Of a stretch of DNA of 5,249 nt, positions 4,702 to 5,249 are shown piece by piece (within the stretch, counting starts at the first letter, position 1; the number at the start of each line of letters is the position of its first letter). The notes under the pieces were generated by a model, which worked only from the letters and a program-made list of their open reading frames with translations, did no database searches and had not been told where the DNA came from. The position numbers and the translations under genes are program-made. This stretch comes from Parvularcula sp039033795 (GTDB taxonomy: Bacteria > Pseudomonadota > Alphaproteobacteria > Caulobacterales > Parvularculaceae): contig JBCCBY010000221.1 of assembly GCA_039033795.1 (NCBI GenBank), positions 1 through 5,249 of the forward strand, read 5' to 3'.

Positions 4702-5249
4702 CTATTGCGCGCTCGCAGGGAGCGTCAGGCGCGGCGGTGCTGTCACGAAGGGCTCAACAACATCCGTCCACACTTCGCTTTCGTCGCCGTTGTCATCATC
4801 GAACAACGCCCACCAAGGCACACCCACCTGTCCGACACCACCATAAAAGAAACCGCGGTCACGCCAGAACCAAGGCCGTTTCCATGGCTTTGGATCGATG
4901 TCCGATTGCACAAAAGCATTCGCCCAAGCCCACAGCGGTATGCCTTCGGCCGTTAAATCATAGAACCGGTCGGTGTCAGGACAACGCTCTTCATCGACCG
5001 CGCCGCCCTGAGCCGCTGTGTGAGCATACGCGATAAACCCGTCGCACAAAGGATTCCCCCCACTGACGATATAGCGCTTATAGCGTTCTGGGTGCGCATC
5101 GTGGATAGGTTGATGAACCGTATCCAGAATGCCCCGATACCGCGCTTGATCGACAAAGCGGATCGGGATGATCCCCGGTATGTTGAGGCTAACAAAGAAG
5201 TGGTTTTTCCGGCGACTACGCCACGCCCGCGTGGCAGCGCCAGAGCGTC
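4702..5249 (-). CDS. Unrecognised Trp-rich protein, C-terminal 181 residues, cut by the window edge
   Basis: I do not recognise this protein. The frame is open from the window edge to a TAG at 4704-4702, so the N-terminus lies beyond 5249; an internal TTG at 5049 is not a needed start. Seen in order: a basic stretch with RSRRKNHFFVSLNIPGIIPI, then ARYRGILDTVHQPIHDAHPE, a glycine turn YIVSGGNPLCDGF, AAQGGAVDEERCPDTDRFYD (a second Cys), then an aromatic region. That region holds eight Trp in 55 residues (WAWANAF, KPWKRPWFW, GVPWWALF, EVWTD), followed by the acidic DDDNGDESE and a Pro/Ala-rich end. No transmembrane helix is evident in this part. The aromatic richness, the two cysteines (a possible disulphide) and glycine turns could suit an exported protein or a carbohydrate- or membrane-surface-binding domain, but this is only suggestive. 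It converges on gshB with 32 bases between stops and is not part of that transcript. Coding reality is supported by the long open frame across 182 codons; function is unknown. Confidence 0.75.
   Translation of the reverse strand, partial: RSGAATRAWRSRRKNHFFVSLNIPGIIPIRFVDQARYRGILDTVHQPIHDAHPERYKRYIVSGGNPLCDGFIAYAHTAAQGGAVDEERCPDTDRFYDLTAEGIPLWAWANAFVQSDIDPKPWKRPWFWRDRGFFYGGVGQVGVPWWALFDDDNGDESEVWTDVVEPFVTAPPRLTLPASAQ

Noticed and set aside
4953..5195. 80-residue ATG-initiated frame on the minus strand near the right edge
   Set aside because: It overlaps the longer frame 4702-5249, which stays open to the window edge and has a more protein-like composition.
1..5249. Defence system, mobile element, CRISPR or phage remnant
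   Set aside because: No transposase, integrase, direct-repeat array, terminal repeats or abrupt composition change is visible; the gene content is housekeeping apart from one unknown partial gene.

Overview
The window looks like a stretch of core chromosome from an alphaproteobacterium. The evidence is the moderately GC-rich sequence, the gene order (LppC/LpoA-type activator, rsmI, yraN, BON-domain lipoprotein, gshB), the particular SelO sequence variant, and a clear shortage of GANTC sites. GANTC is the CcrM methylation motif of that class. I see no mobile element, CRISPR array, tRNA or rRNA, and no recognisable defence or toxin module.

Layout. Positions 1-409 (minus) hold the N-terminal 136 residues of SelO, a pseudokinase-fold protein adenylyltransferase; its C-terminus lies off the left edge. 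Positions 413-1831 (minus) hold a lipoprotein of the LppC/LpoA penicillin-binding-protein activator family, transcribed just ahead of selO with three bases between them. An 83-base divergent gap (1832-1914) carries a plausible promoter for the activator. Rightward from there runs a tight four-gene set: rsmI (1915-2790), yraN (2753-3118, overlapping rsmI), a double-BON lipoprotein (3183-3719) and gshB (3728-4669). Positions 4702-5249 (minus) hold the C-terminal 181 residues of an unrecognised, tryptophan-rich protein that converges on gshB and runs off the right edge. No gene-free stretch is longer than 83 bases.

How the genes fit together. The core resembles the E. coli arrangement in which rsmI (yraL) diverges from lpoA-yraN-diaA-dolP. 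Here diaA is absent, rsmI heads the yraN/BON lipoprotein transcript instead of standing alone, and gshB is appended. The block therefore mixes cell-envelope functions (peptidoglycan synthase activation, outer-membrane integrity), ribosome maturation (2'-O-methylation of 16S C1402), a nuclease-fold protein of uncertain role, and redox metabolism. The two redox-linked genes, selO and gshB, flank the envelope block. SelO is known to AMPylate redox proteins and influence glutathionylation, and GshB makes glutathione; a functional link here is inference.

The window is mostly ordinary housekeeping DNA. The points most worth a second look are the unrecognised Trp-rich protein, the insertion with repeats in the LpoA-like protein, selO being fused in frame to the activator gene except for one stop codon, recurrent TTG starts, and the GANTC/GATC contrast.
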